A stretch of DNA of 64,000 nt from Paraconiothyrium sp. Pb-2020 (Eukaryota; Ascomycota; Dothideomycetes; Pleosporales; Didymosphaeriaceae). The notes under the pieces were generated by a model. It saw only the letters and a program-made list of their open reading frames with translations. It was not told the origin of the DNA and searched no databases. Within the stretch, counting starts at the first letter, position 1. Every line of letters begins with the position of its first letter. The translations under genes were made by a program, and so were the position numbers. This document shows, in pieces, positions 1 to 11,768 of the stretch. The stretch lies in assembly GCA_022419385.1 (NCBI GenBank), contig JAJUBI010000002.1:2108001-2172000 (forward strand), written 5' to 3'.

Positions 1-1335
1 TTTGCGCAGAAGAGGTCAGCTTCACATGCAAGGGCAGGCTCAAGGAACATCCGCCATCTAGAGATAGGAGCGCCTACTTTGATCAGCAGCACAGCCGAGG
101 AAGTCAATCTCGTGCCATTGCCGTCGCTTCAAAGAAGCCCGATGCCTTCGCCCTCACCAACCCCCGGGACGTCAAAGTCCCTCCCCTCCGCCCCCATTGT
201 GCCAAACACAGCTACTTCCTTGCCAGCATCTGTGAGGGAAAAGTTGCGAGAATTCTCGCCTCTCGGCTCGCACCCAATACACCCAGCAAATGATCTCATC
301 TTACCATCATTATCTGCCAGCGGATTTGCTCACGGCACGCGGCCGCGCTCACGATCGGACGTTGCCCCAACTACGGCAGGCTCACTTTGTGCCCCGGCCA
401 GTGTTGTCCGAGCAAACTCAACCGATACGAGGCGAACGAAGCTCTTCTGCAATGAGCCATGGATATCATCACCGAGACTCCCACGGCAGCACGAGATAGA
501 CCCCGACACAGCAGCCAAGGATGCCCTTGTTCTCCAAAGGACCCCTGTAGCCCTCGAGCCTCCATCCATAGACGCACGCCCAACCTCAAGGCACGGGGGC
601 GATTGCAGTCTTCGCTTGCGTAACTCGGCAATGTCCACAGACAAGGAACTACCACCTCTACCACGTTATCTCGTTCCCGCCCCGCTGTACGCATGCAACA
701 GTGCGGACTCTAGTCCAAAGATGGATGAAGCGCCGGAAGAGCACGAGTATCAGGAAATCCAGGTCGATGATGCACGATTCCAGATGCTGTCGGAACGCAG
801 GGGGGGGCATTTCTCAATCTGGAGCGCCGAGTCCGGCGCGTTCAGCTCCCCGACATCTGACGACGATGAAGTCTATTCGCCTACTTTCAGCTCCTTGACC
901 AGTGACTGTAGTGAGGCCGGTTCCCCGCGGCGATTCTCGCGATTCTCTATTAGCGATTACATACACAGCCCCGAGCGCGACTCTGCATTCTTTGAAGAAG
1001 ATCTCGGAAAGAACGAGCAACATGGGTCTACGGCGAATGACGACATCTCTGCCATGCTGCCAAAGCTCGAGGAACTGCACCTCTCATCGTTCGGGCCCAG
1101 TCTCTTCAACCTCGACATTCAGCACGCAGACTCCGCGCCCCGCAGGCAAGCCGCATGCTTCGGGCTAGGCTTTCAGGGCTACAAGCTACCGGAAGATGAA
1201 ACATCGTCCAGGGTGACCGTAACCAAAACCTCGCTCCACTCTCAGCTTGCGATACGACACGGCCGCGGCAGCTCCATCAGCCGCAACGAAACGCTTGTCA
1301 ACGACTTTGGCTTTCTCGGTGATGCCGTCAATTGA
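1..1335 (+). CDS. Ser/Pro-rich protein of unknown function, 3' part
   Basis: The reading frame is open from the first base of the window and ends at TGA 1333-1335, so this is the C-terminal 444 codons of a gene that starts outside. No ATG is needed inside the window; the first codons already read as coding. The product is rich in Ser, Pro, Thr and charged residues, has no TM segment and looks largely disordered. The last 150 residues contain a Ser/Phe-rich stretch (RRFSRFSISDYIHSPERDS) and an acidic part, then a more ordered tail ending GFLGDAVN. I do not recognise a domain. It could be a signalling or cytoskeletal regulator with phospho-sites, but that is a guess. Coding potential is supported by the long GC-rich open frame; the identity is open. 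Confidence 0.65.
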   Translation, partial: FAQKRSASHARAGSRNIRHLEIGAPTLISSTAEEVNLVPLPSLQRSPMPSPSPTPGTSKSLPSAPIVPNTATSLPASVREKLREFSPLGSHPIHPANDLILPSLSASGFAHGTRPRSRSDVAPTTAGSLCAPASVVRANSTDTRRTKLFCNEPWISSPRLPRQHEIDPDTAAKDALVLQRTPVALEPPSIDARPTSRHGGDCSLRLRNSAMSTDKELPPLPRYLVPAPLYACNSADSSPKMDEAPEEHEYQEIQVDDARFQMLSERRGGHFSIWSAESGAFSSPTSDDDEVYSPTFSSLTSDCSEAGSPRRFSRFSISDYIHSPERDSAFFEEDLGKNEQHGSTANDDISAMLPKLEELHLSSFGPSLFNLDIQHADSAPRRQAACFGLGFQGYKLPEDETSSRVTVTKTSLHSQLAIRHGRGSSISRNETLVNDFGFLGDAVN

Positions 1336-2090
1336 AAGTGCTCGGATCGCTCACTTCGCTTCACAGTACATGTTCGACTTTACATTTCCTCTGTACTAGA
1401 TTTTTAGTATACCCATTTCCGCTTCGCAGCTTTCCTGAGCGACAACCTTCTCCGACCTTTACAGCGAGCTTTCTACCTACACTGCATATCCATGATTTCG
1501 GCTTCCGGTTCACTTTTCGCATTCTACACACCACAGCAATGCTGCATTTAGCGATGGCGTTTGATTTTAGGGACAATTCTCCAGCAACGACTTTTACTTA
1601 CCATGTCAAAAACATGATATTGCGCTGGTCGGCGAGGCGCTCGACAGCATAGGTGGAAATGGGACACATAGGGCCCATAAGATGTTGAGTTATCGTGTGA
1701 ATTACTAGCGAAGCATTTGACTGTGGACATAGCGCCTGCGGAGATGTTTGGCAGTTTAGACAGTACCTTCGTAGCAAGAAGACTGACTATTGTTAAATCA
1801 TACGGGAACGTCATGAGCATGATATGAAATTCGATGTGACGACGGCTGCACGAGTAACGCGCATGAGATGCTTACGCCTGAAGTCGCCTGTGCCCTCGTT
1901 GTTTACTGTCTTGCAACTATGCATTGCTGCGCCACGCAGGGCGAACTTGTAGGCTTTTGCCAACAAGGAATGGATCCGAAACGCTTACACGAATCAACTT
2001 GTACTCTGCAGGTTGACATATTTTCCTTATAAAAACATAGACCCTGTGTAATCTCCTCCTAGTTTCGGATCAATTTTAGCTCTCAAAAAT
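1336..2090. other. Intergenic region with TATA box
   Basis: No gene seen. Its distal end holds TATAAAAA at 2028-2035, about 60 bp before the ATG at 2091, followed by a pyrimidine-rich stretch, which looks like the promoter of the broken gene downstream. Confidence 0.4.
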
Positions 2091-2848
2091 ATGAAGCGCA
2101 ACTTCACCAGCTACCTCGAAGACCTGGACGCCAAGGCGCGCAAAAGCGTAGCCAAACAACAAAAAGTGCATAATCTTAGAAGACGCTTTCAACTACGGCG
2201 CAAGCGCCGAAAGAAACCCCATCAATACGGACATTGGGGGAGATCATAAAGATGGACTCGACGGTGTGCCTCGCCATGCGAACAGTGAATGTCCATCAGG
2301 CCAGGGAGAGAAGGCAGAAAACGCGTTATTGGAGAAAATTAGGCAGAAAATTACAGCGATTAACGCAGTATTAGCCCCAAGAGCCGATACAAAAGAGGAT
2401 GCGAGGTGTCCTGGGCTAGATAGTGCTGACGATGCGTCGTTAGCAGCACCGTCGTCGCCTTATCTTCAGAGGTTCGTGGGCAAGGATACGAACTCAGAGC
2501 ACGTAGTCCGTGCTCTGATTACGGCTACAACCGGTGAATCTTTGGATGGGCATGGTGCTGGCGACTCGGCCAAGGCCGCACGTCGTACAGATGAAGAAGA
2601 TGCCACCGTGCGCGATGACACGGACAGGACTGATTGGGATCGTGTACCAATTGCTCAAGCAACATGCTGTAGATGGTCAGAGAAGGCGTGGACCGAAGAA
2701 ATGGAGAGAGATGGGGAAGGCGACGTTGATGCCGTTTCCGGACGAGCATGCAGATGATGAAAGCGGGACGGTCGGGGTAACGTGGGTATTCAGGAGGGCA
2801 CGGCACGGGCTATGGCATGTATTGGAAGTTGACGGGTATTGGAAGTGA
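2091..2848 (+). pseudogene. Unknown protein gene with two frame changes
   Basis: A coding-like reading begins at ATG 2091 (MKRNFTSYLEDLDAKARK) behind a TATA box. It moves to the next frame near 2165 (LEDAFNYGASAERNP), continues as a hydrophilic, acidic protein, and moves again near 2645 to a frame ending FRRARHGLWHVLEVDGYWK, TGA 2846-2848. Joined, the product would be about 250 residues. The segments between frame changes are too close for introns: no GT-AG pair of at least 40 nt bridges either shift. So this is either a recently broken gene or an assembly with two small indels. I recognise no domain. Charged low-complexity composition and the single small C-terminal aromatic patch are all that can be described. 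Confidence 0.4.
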
Positions 2849-3128
2849 ACCGTACTGGAAGTTGACGCCTACTGGAGGTTTGGGACTGTAGAGTCAGCGT
2901 CAGTCTCCAGTGGAGTGGAGTGGGGGATTCGATGCGCTGTGACAGCATGGGCAATACAAGAAACTCAGTGAGTGAAGAATCTTGCAGTGAGCACTCAAAG
3001 TCATCGTCAAATTGCATGTTCTGATTTGGCTTCCGCCCAGTCTATGCTATTTCCCACGCCCAGTAAACGCGAACCCACTCTCATCTTGACCAAGCTAACA
3101 GCATAAGCCATTACAGTGATATGGGGGG

Positions 3129-4802
3129 CTATACGATCTCGTAAACGTCCGCGACCGACTTGACGTCGGTGGTGAAGTTGATGTCTTGGTTCATGGAGAG
3201 AAGCGTCACGGATGCAACCTGCATAATCATTAGTAATCGAATTTGGGAGGAAAATGAAACGTACGCTAACATCCACGAAAGGAGTCGCCTTGCTGAAGCG
3301 TACCCTCATGGGGAAGAACTCCGCCTCGCTCTCGGCCTGGGCCTCAAATTCAAAACTACCAGAGCTGTGCTCCTCATCCACGCCACCAATATTCCATTCT
3401 AGGCTGTCGCCGCTGACTTCGTACACAGCGTCGAACGATGAGACATTGGGTTCGTCGGTCTGGAAAGGAATGGAGATGCTGACGTCCTTCAATGCATCGC
3501 CACCAGCCAACTCGTATTCCACGGTGATGTTGAACATCTTGCCGGAGTCCTCCACCCAAACACGGAACGTGATTGGGGGATCCGATACATCTTCTGCCTT
3601 GGGCGCAAGCTTCCATTTCATTACACCAATGCCCATGTTCGATGGGAAGCCCTTGCTGGTGTCGGCAAGCTGGATAATCTGGCCGTTCCGGAAAGCAGCT
3701 TTGTCGACTTTTGGATGGGTCATCAACTGTGCGCCTCGGGTGTCACCGGCTTGCAGGTCGAGCTTGACCTGCGTAAGGGCCGGGTCGGTGATCTTGAGTT
3801 GCATTTCTCCCTTGACCTCAAACGACTTCAGCAAACCTTCACGGTCCAAGCGGGCTGAGATGGACTCATTGGTGGTGATGTGCACAGCTTCGCGGTCTGT
3901 GGAGGTGGATTGACGGGCGCTCGCTGGCGCTACGGCGGGGGCGGAGGTCTTGGGCGAGGCAACTAGGGGTTCGCTTTCCGGGGGCAGATCGCCGGCGACT
4001 TGTTCGAAAATGTTGGAAGTAGTCTTCTTCTTCCCGAGCTGCATGCCTTTCTTGCCAAGTGCCAGTGGTTTATTGACCTTCTTCTTCTCGGCTTCATACG
4101 AGTCGTATGTGTCGGGGGCAGTGGCAGGCGTCGTGGGCGTATACGAGGGGTATTGAGGCGTACGAGGAGCGTTGCCCATGCCGCCCATGCCACCCATGCC
4201 TCCCCCCATACCGCGCGATGACCTCGACATCTCCTTGCGCTGCAGTTCGAGCTGCTTGGCACGGCGTTTACGCTCCTCGGTAGCCTCCAGTTCCTTGTTC
4301 CGTGCAATGATCTCCTGGATCCTCTCCTCGTGACTCTCCATCTCCAAGAACGTCTTGATCTGTGAGAGAGTCAAATTCTCCCTGTAACCTAGCGTGACAA
4401 TCTCATCGAAAGCGCCTAATAGCTCGAAAGCATTCTTCAAGATCTCGCGCTCGTCTAGCGACTTGCATATCGAGGATACGACCTGGGCGAAGAGGTGCAG
4501 AGAATTGATGTCCTGTAGGATGTTGGATTGCAGGTTGGTGATGAGCACCATGTACAGCTCGTCAAGCGGCTGGTATACGTAGCGCACGTTGTCCTGCTCT
4601 ACGGTGGTGTGTTGGGAGGCGCCGTCGGCGAGCTTGGGAAACGAGGCGAGAAGGGCTTCAATGCGCGAGCGCTGCATTTCGCGGAACTGGCGGGAGAGGA
4701 CAGCCTTCCCGCCACGGGTGCATATCGAGGCTGCGAGGACGACCTGTAATCATCATAAGCGGTGGTGAGCGGACGTGTTGTGGAATTGGGCCATGATACC
4801 AT
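3129..4802 (-). CDS. RET2: Coatomer subunit delta (COPI vesicle coat)
   Basis: Delta-COP is one of the seven coatomer subunits that coat Golgi-to-ER vesicles. Exons on the minus strand: 4800-4802, 3265-4743, 3129-3218; introns of 56 and 46 nt; 523 residues, close to yeast Ret2 (546). The first exon is only the ATG, followed by GTATCA; exon 2 then opens VVLAASICTRGGKAVLSRQF, the archain longin-like start. A longin domain (about residues 1-140) is followed by a helical stretch with RNKELEATEERKRRAKQLELQR, a Gly/Met-rich linker (GMGGGMGGMGGMG), and the C-terminal mu-homology domain (about 250-523) ending DVKSVADVYEIV. The last intron was placed by homology to the conserved tail. It shares an 800-bp upstream region with the divergent acidic-protein gene. 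Identification is firm. Confidence 0.95.
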
Positions 4803-5601
4803 GTTGTCGCAGAATCGGGAGGTTGACTAGACACGTCTCAAGCTAATCGTAGTGGTTGCCCCGGAGGTTGTGCACACCTTTTGGTCACAAAGCTTCGGCG
4901 GTCTGTGTATGGAGGGGGATGTCCACAATGGAAATTGGGAGCTCCAAATTGACAATCGCGTGGGGGAGGAATGCCGGCGACAGATGCAAAGGCTCGGAGA
5001 AGGATGTCTTCCGTGTATTGTGAACTAAGCAAGGCTACGGTGTCCCTTGCATTCGAGTTGCTGGCTCGCTATACTAATGGAGGTCTACGAGGTCCAGGTG
5101 TTACTTTAGTCACGTGCTCGCGCCTGCCTGGGCTAAACTGTTTCCGCGCTCCTGACTGCCACACTTAAACTGCCCTTTGACGCTACCCTTTCTCTCCTCA
5201 ACGCCCCCGTCATTTACCTGGCGACCACAACCACGCTCGCAACATTCTTCGTAGCAGCGTCGCCTCTCACTTCTCCTTTTGCCTCGACTTCATAGACTCG
5301 CGGCCTTGCGGCACGCTCTGTCCGTTTTCGCCTGCGTTGGCTTCAACACCTGCAACTTAATCTTGACGCGACCTTTGTCTTGGTCCGTCTGCTTCTGATA
5401 GAGCCGTCCAACAACACAGAACCGCCCCAACTCATAGCCACACCGATTTAACAAGACAGCCACAGCGCGATGCTGCTCTAGAACACGGCACTTGGTCAAA
5501 CTTACAAACTCCACATCACACGCGTTCGCCTCTCGCCCGCTGCGACACGCCTTCACGCCACACCTACCTAGCAAACGTTGTAGGTTCGTTGGCCGCCTGA
5601 C
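4803..5601. promoter_or_regulatory. Divergent intergenic promoter region
   Basis: This 0.8-kb gap lies between the starts of delta-COP (minus) and the acidic protein (plus), so it must hold both promoters. The half nearest 5602 is pyrimidine-rich (many CTC, CCTC and TTCTC runs), common before fungal start sites. No clear TATA box and no conserved ORF was seen. Confidence 0.45.
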
Positions 5602-8004
5602 ATGTCTACCGCTGCACTATCAGCTCCTCGGTTGGAGGTTACCGTGTCTGATACTATGGATCTCCATTCTGACGACGGCCTCGGCAACGGCGATGTCGAC
5701 ATCGACCTCGACTTGCGTTCTACAGGCGGTGTCGACGATGATGAATCACTTCGCGATGCTGGGACTGATGCCGGCCAGGATATGGAACCCGTATCAGGAG
5801 ACCGGGACGATTTCATGGCAGACAATGAGGATCTTATTGAAGAGGATGCCGTGGATGAAGACGTGGACTTAGATTTGCAGCCGCACTCAACTGACCATAT
5901 CACCGCGCTTGAACAGCGCCTGCCCCAGCAAGACGATCCAGAAGAAGATCTGATTGATTACTCGGATGAAGAGGACGCAGCCCCAGACGGAACCGCGGTC
6001 GCCGCAGACGTAGGACAAGCTGATACTGAAGATTACTCCCTCGTTGCCGAAGAGGGTGCAGACCATGCCGCTGTTGATAAAATTTCCCGGCCCGGCGATC
6101 ATGCTGGAGAGGTTGAGACCGCGTCACAACCTGCCACAGTCACGCATAAGCGTGAGGAAGATTTGTCTCGCGAGCAAGAACAAGAACCGTACACATTGCA
6201 GCAGCACGGCAAAGCTTCCCCTCAACAAGAAGACATTTCGAAACATGAAGAGCATGATGGCTTTGAAACCTCGGCCCAGGAAGAGACGCAAAGCCAACCA
6301 CGGGGAGCAAGTGAACCTGCCATCTTCTCGACTGCTACCGGCGTTGGAGATTCTTACATCGCGCAAGGTGGGCAAGATGATCAAGACTTCAATCTTCACC
6401 CGGTCAATGTCAACTTCAACGGAAAAGATTACTGGTTATTCCAGCATCATGATTATGAGGGCAGTGGGGATTATCTTCTCGACGACACTTCCTTCCTGAA
6501 GCAGCCTCTCCATGCCGTCATCAATGCATGTCGAGAAGCTCTCAGTGCTCTTGAAGTTATCGTCCCCAGTGATCTTGAGCTCGGCTTTCGCCTCGACAGC
6601 CTCCACCATGTCGAGTTGTATGAAGAACATTCAACGTGTGCATTTTTCAGCTTGAATGATATACTTCGTGTGTACCTGCAACTCTATGCTCACGACGGAA
6701 TCACTGACCCTGAGTACTTTTGCATCACCCTCTTGTCTCGCCCACGAGTTTCATCCCTTCTTGCCGAGCTCTCTAGAGCCGCTACGGAAGGGATTGGCTA
6801 TTCAGGCTTGGACAATGTCATCACCTCTGGGCAGAGTCTTTTCAGTATCCACAACGAACATAGTCCTAATGAAAATAGTTCTGGGGAATGGGAAGAGGGC
6901 GACGAGCGAGAAGTGTCGAATGCGCAGGCTCACATTGATGGCGGTGAGCAAGATGACCATGAGGAAGATCATCATGAGGGTCACGACGAAGACGATGTGC
7001 AAGCGCCGTATGAACAGGAGCATGGTGATGAGGAGTGGCATCCCGAGACCAATGATGAGGACCAGCCTGAGCCTGAGAGTGCAGCTGTCTCAGCAACCGA
7101 CAATGCTAATACCGAAAATGCGATAGCGAGTACGAACCAGTATATGGAGCACACTGCTGCTTCAGAGCAGAACTTCCAGGATCCTCAGGATGATTTCATC
7201 GATTATAGTGACGATGAGGACACTCAGGACGCACCTGGCAATCAAATCCAGGCGAGCCGAGTTTCTTCGGCTTCTGCAACGGTCCAGGGCGATGAGCCTT
7301 TGCAGACCCAAGACTATGTTGAGCACGTAGTTGAGGATGAGCAGCAGAGCAAGCATGATGACGAAGCTACCCATGATAGACAAACGGGGGTTGATGCTGG
7401 TGCCTTCGCGGGATATGACGGCAACGACTACTCCTATGAAGGTTTCGATAGGCGAGCTTCCGGGGGAAATTATGAAGAAGAGTATGAGCAGGACTACAGC
7501 GATGGTCAAGAGCTTGAGAGCTACCCAGCCTACGACGACGCTCAGGCGATCGTTGAACACACTAACCCCCTTGGTGATCCCGAACAGCAACCCGTAGATC
7601 ACGCTGATGACCATCAAGTATTTGTGGGATCGAACGTTGGCGAGCCTGACGTTGTAGACGATACTTCCGAAAGAGCAAACGACTTTTTGGAATTTGATGA
7701 CACAACTGCGGCACCACAGCAACCAGTGGACAATCAAGCCGCAGAGGACGAGATAGACTACTCTGACGAGGAGGACGGCGCGGTCAGTCAAGCTCCGGTC
7801 GCCGCATCTGTGGCTGCAGCCACGGTTGTCGCTTCGTCTACCGGACCTCTAAATCTGTCTCCACAAGGACAGAAGAGAACAATCGACGAGGTTGGTAATG
7901 TAGTGGACGCATTCACTTCAACAGGTATGCTTCCCCGCAAGCGTCCGAACTTGCAGCATAATACTGACCAGTGAATGGCAGATGCAAAGCGACCTCGAGT
8001 GTAG
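5602..8004 (+). CDS. Large acidic protein, probably nuclear, unknown function
   Basis: Two exons, 5602-7924 and 7982-8004, give 781 residues. The 57-nt intron starts GTATGC, has a CTGAC branch site and ends GCAG; splicing replaces a longer read-through tail by a seven-residue tip, DAKRPRV, a basic nuclear-localisation-like end. The protein is extremely rich in Asp and Glu. A short acidic motif IDYSD(E/D)ED occurs three times, near residues 118, 533 and 717. Between about 262 and 410 lies a more ordered block beginning FNLHPVNVNFNGKDYWLF that looks like a folded domain. I do not recognise the family by name. Acidic runs plus a C-terminal basic tip suggest a chromatin or histone-binding role; this is inference. 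No signal peptide or TM segment is visible. Confidence 0.8.
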
Positions 8005-9505
8005 ACTACCGCTGTCCTCCTCGGCAGCGAAATCGACGTGAACGTGCACTAACCCCAAGATATCACGATACAAGGCCTAGCTCTGGCCAACCGATGCTCT
8101 CACATAGACACTCCTGGAAACCGATCTCGCGTGTACTTTGACATCTCAACTGGATACTAACAGCAGGTATATACAGCAAGTGTAAGCCTCGTTCACTGGC
8201 GCGGATGACGGGCGTCAGTTGCTGCGATGACATGCAGAAGGTATGTAAGACATTCTACTAACGACGTGCCTGCAACTGTTTCGCTCGAAACGAAGACTCC
8301 CAAACTTTATCGTGCACTGGCTCGTCTGACTTCTTTTTTCCGCACGGGGAAGCAGGTGGTGGAGAGTGGTGGGGCTGGGTTATGGTTTTGGTTTCGGCAT
8401 CCGGAGTTTGGCGCAACGGAAACATGGCAGGAGAGGGAACAGAGGATTGATGGTCATACGGCGTGCGATACCCAATTTGACCGCATGAGATTCAGGAACC
8501 GGGCGTTCACAGCATCATGTTCTTCTGCGACTGCATGCGCGCCCCGTTTCCAAAGGGAAGAGAAGAGCAAGACTGGAGGACAGTGCTTGCGCGTCAGCTG
8601 CAGAGCTTCGATGAATCGATAAGCAATAGCGGACGGGGTGGACTCTCCTGTACTGGTTCGGCTTGAGTCAGCTACTCAGCCCCAGACGCCACAATAGTTT
8701 TACTCCACAATCACCTTTTGCGTGCATGCCTTGATGCCATTGTGACCCTAGCGAGAACAGCGTGTCGAAGACCGGCAGTCCCAAGCAACGCCGGAGCACG
8801 TCGTGGAAGACGCCGGCCACGGGCTACCCAGGTGCCGGCAGAAGAGTCGTGCCAGGCCGAGGCGCGTGTTTCGCAACCTGAGGCGGGCTGGATGCTCCAT
8901 TTGCTCCACCGTTCGAAAATAGCGAGCCCGCTAGAACGAGCCCCTGCGCAGGCCCGTAATCGACAGCTAGCCGCTCCAAAGCGTCCACGTCCACGCCACC
9001 CAAGCCCTGCCGTTGAACGACATCGCGCACGCCGCACCAGTCTGCCATCGTCCTCCCTTGCCTACCACCCCTTTGCGCCTGCATCCGCATCGAATCCTAC
9101 CGCCTGCCGCTCGCTCATACAGGCTGCCCTCGCCGCTCGTTATCTCTGGCCACGCAGCGTTTGGTGAAACGCGCAGCGATCGGGGCCTGCAGTCTGCCGA
9201 GTGCGTGACCGTTCCTGCCGAGAACAAGTGAGGAACAGGAACCACACCATACTTGCGCCCTCCGTGTCTCAGTTGCTCTGGAGAACAGTGCCTGCGCGTG
9301 CCTGTCGCATCCATCTTCACTCCACCATCTCAAGCCGAGGCCCAGCGCCCTTGACCGCCTGCACCTTTGCGCGCCTATCGATAGACCAAGACCACAGCTT
9401 GCGCTCGCCGCTACCACGCCCACCACGCCTACAACGCACCGCGACCGACTTCATTCGTATCTGGGAATAGGACACTAGAGGGTCTGGGAACCATTGGGCG
9501 CCATC
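8005..9505. other. Intergenic region
   Basis: 1.5 kb between the acidic-protein gene and the Mg transporter. Several overlapping GC-rich frames exist on both strands, none protein-like. The stretch 9000-9480 is C/T-rich and probably includes the transporter promoter and 5' leader. Confidence 0.4.
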
Positions 9506-11180
9506 ATGGTGGAAGACAAGTACGTGCCGGAGCGGAAACGCTGCCCGTCCGGCATGAGTGATGCTCACTGTGGACAGATACGTTGGCCTGATGCTGGCTG
9601 TGTCATCTTCGCTTGCCATTGGTAAATGCCCTTCCACCGCGCCTCGTCGTACTCAGTGCTAACTCGTTGCGGTCAGGTACGAGTTTCGTCATTACGAAGA
9701 AGGTTCGTCACCGCAAAGCTTTCCACTTCAATCGCTCAGCTACCGCCTCGAGCCGCGACCTGCAAGTACGTTGGCTAATGCGATGTCCCTAGGGTCTGAA
9801 TGCTTCCGCCGAAAAACATGGCTTTGATGGAGACGGCTTCTCATACTTGCAAAATCCCACCTGGTGGGCCGGTATAGTCACGAGTAAGTTACAACACGAC
9901 TCGAGGTGAACGATACCTAACGTTGCGCAGTGGTACTGGGGGAGATTTTCAACTTCGCTGCATATGCGTTTGCGCCCGCCATCCTCGTGACTCCGCTCGG
10001 TGCTCTATCGGTATTGATTGGGTGCGTAGAAGATGTACTGTATAAGGGGAAGCTCTGTTAACACAAACACAGCGCCGTCTTAGGGTCCTACTTCCTGCAA
10101 GAATACCTGGGCGTCCTCGGCAAGATTGGTTGCGCGATCTGTCTGATAGGATCCGTCATCATCGTGCTCCATGCGCCGCCGGACGAGGAAGTCGAGTCCG
10201 TCGATAAGATCCTCAACTATGCGATACAGCCGGGTATGCCATGGTAATTTTGTATATATAGTATATTGCTGACTAGGCAATGCAGGTTTCCTGATTTACT
10301 GCGTCTTCGTCGCCGCCTTCTCCATCTTCATGATCTACAATATTGCGCCAAAATACGGCAGAAGAAATCCGCTCATCTACCTCTCGATCTGCTCGACGAC
10401 CGGCTCGGTATCGATTATGGCCATCAAAGCATTCGGCATTGCGCTCAAAATGACTTTTGCTGGGAACAACCAGTTCACGCACCCTTCCACTTATGTCTTT
10501 ATCATTATAACTGTCGGCTGCATTTTGACGCAGATGAACTACTTCAACAAGGCTCTCAGCCAGTTCTCGACCAACATGTACGGAGCCTAAAGTACGGCGC
10601 AATGGACATGTGGCTGACAGACACTAGTGTTAACCCGCTCTACTACGTTACTTTTACCACATGCACACTCGTTGCTTCCTTCCTCCTCTTCCGCGGATTC
10701 AATACTACCTCCGCCGTAAACACCATTTCGCTCCTCTGCGGCTTCCTCGTCATCTTCTCCGGCGTCTATCTCCTCAATCTATCGCGCGATGATCCCGACG
10801 GCAACCGTGCTCTGGGCAACAACTTCAGTGATGGTGTGCCTACAGATGGCATCTCAGGCTTCCCGACAAGGCGAAGCATGCAGCTGCGACGTAGCACCGA
10901 TTCTAATTTCCGGAGCCCTGCACTCCCCTTCTTGGGCGGCCATGGGAACGGAAGCCGGCAAAGCTTAGCAGAGAGGAGAGCCATGATGCACGACTACGAT
11001 GTCGAGAACAACCAGTTCGAGCTGGGTGACCTGGCAAGTGATGAGGACGAGACAGGTGGGCGCAAGAGGACGAGCTTTGACGAAGAAGACGATGTCGGCT
11101 TGAACGGACGCCGACCGAGCGGCAGTGTGAGAGTCAAGAAAGAATCCATACGACCGAATGGTAAGAGCCAAGTTCGGTAG
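9506..11180 (+). CDS. NIPA-family magnesium transporter
   Basis: Integral membrane protein of the NIPA (DUF803) family, which carry Mg2+ across plasma or endosomal membranes. Eight exons: 9506-9519, 9578-9621, 9677-9702, 9793-9883, 9931-10021, 10073-10233, 10286-10577, 10628-11180; total 1272 nt, 423 residues. All seven introns are 47-90 nt with GT-AG ends. The product opens MVEDKYVGLMLAVSSSLAIG (TM1) and contains the family blocks NPTWWAGI, LGEIFNFAAYAFAPA, TPLGALSVLIGAVLGSYFL, HAPPDEEV, NYFNKALSQFSTN and VNPLYYVTFT, with about nine TM segments. Without splicing out the seventh intron the protein would end after FSTNMYGA, so that junction matters. The tail after residue 310 is hydrophilic and Arg/Ser-rich, with acidic patches, and is probably cytosolic. 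Length and motif order fit fungal NIPA proteins well. Confidence 0.93.
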
Positions 11181-11768
11181 TAATTGCGAAGACACGACGC
11201 AAGAACCCGGATAATGAACGAGCCGCACCGCGCGTTACTAAAAGAGGCGCATGTATATATATGGGATGACACGAGGTTCCGATTAGTAGGCGGCATGGGT
11301 TGGGAGTTAACCGCTCGGCTGGCTGCGCGGTTGCGTCAACCGCTTTTTTCACCTTCGGCCGCGTATACATTCACGTGGAGATGGACACTTGTATGGGTTT
11401 CCCGGGCGTTACGCATATGGAGCATGGGCTGGGTCGGCATGGTGGGATGGGCATGTTTCGGAGCTTCGCTTGTCTGTATTTGTACGTTGGGACAGTATAC
11501 CCCAGGACGGGTAGTAGGCCTAAGCAGCGGCGCTTTTCGTTTGCGCCATCAGGAAAGCCTGATCATTTGCAATCCCTATATTTACGTGCTGAACTTGGTC
11601 GGATGTTGAAGATGCTTCTACAGTGGTGCGAACCGCCAGAGTCCGCAACGTGACTTCGCGATCGCACTAGCCAAATCTAGTACAATCGCGCTTGCTTTCA
11701 CCCACCGACCCCAAAACACCTACACGCAATCACGGCCGTTCAGGCCGCCTTTCGGGCGCGCAAACACA
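11181..11768. other. Intergenic region
   Basis: Gap between the transporter stop and the APC4 start. It holds the APC4 promoter; the last 60 bp are C- and A-rich (CCCACCGACCCCAAAACACC) just before the ATG. Long frames here are composition artefacts. Confidence 0.4.

Noticed and set aside
8227..8622. 131-codon plus-strand frame
   Set aside because: Starts at an ATG but has no conserved pattern; a GTATGT donor inside suggests noise in an intergenic region.
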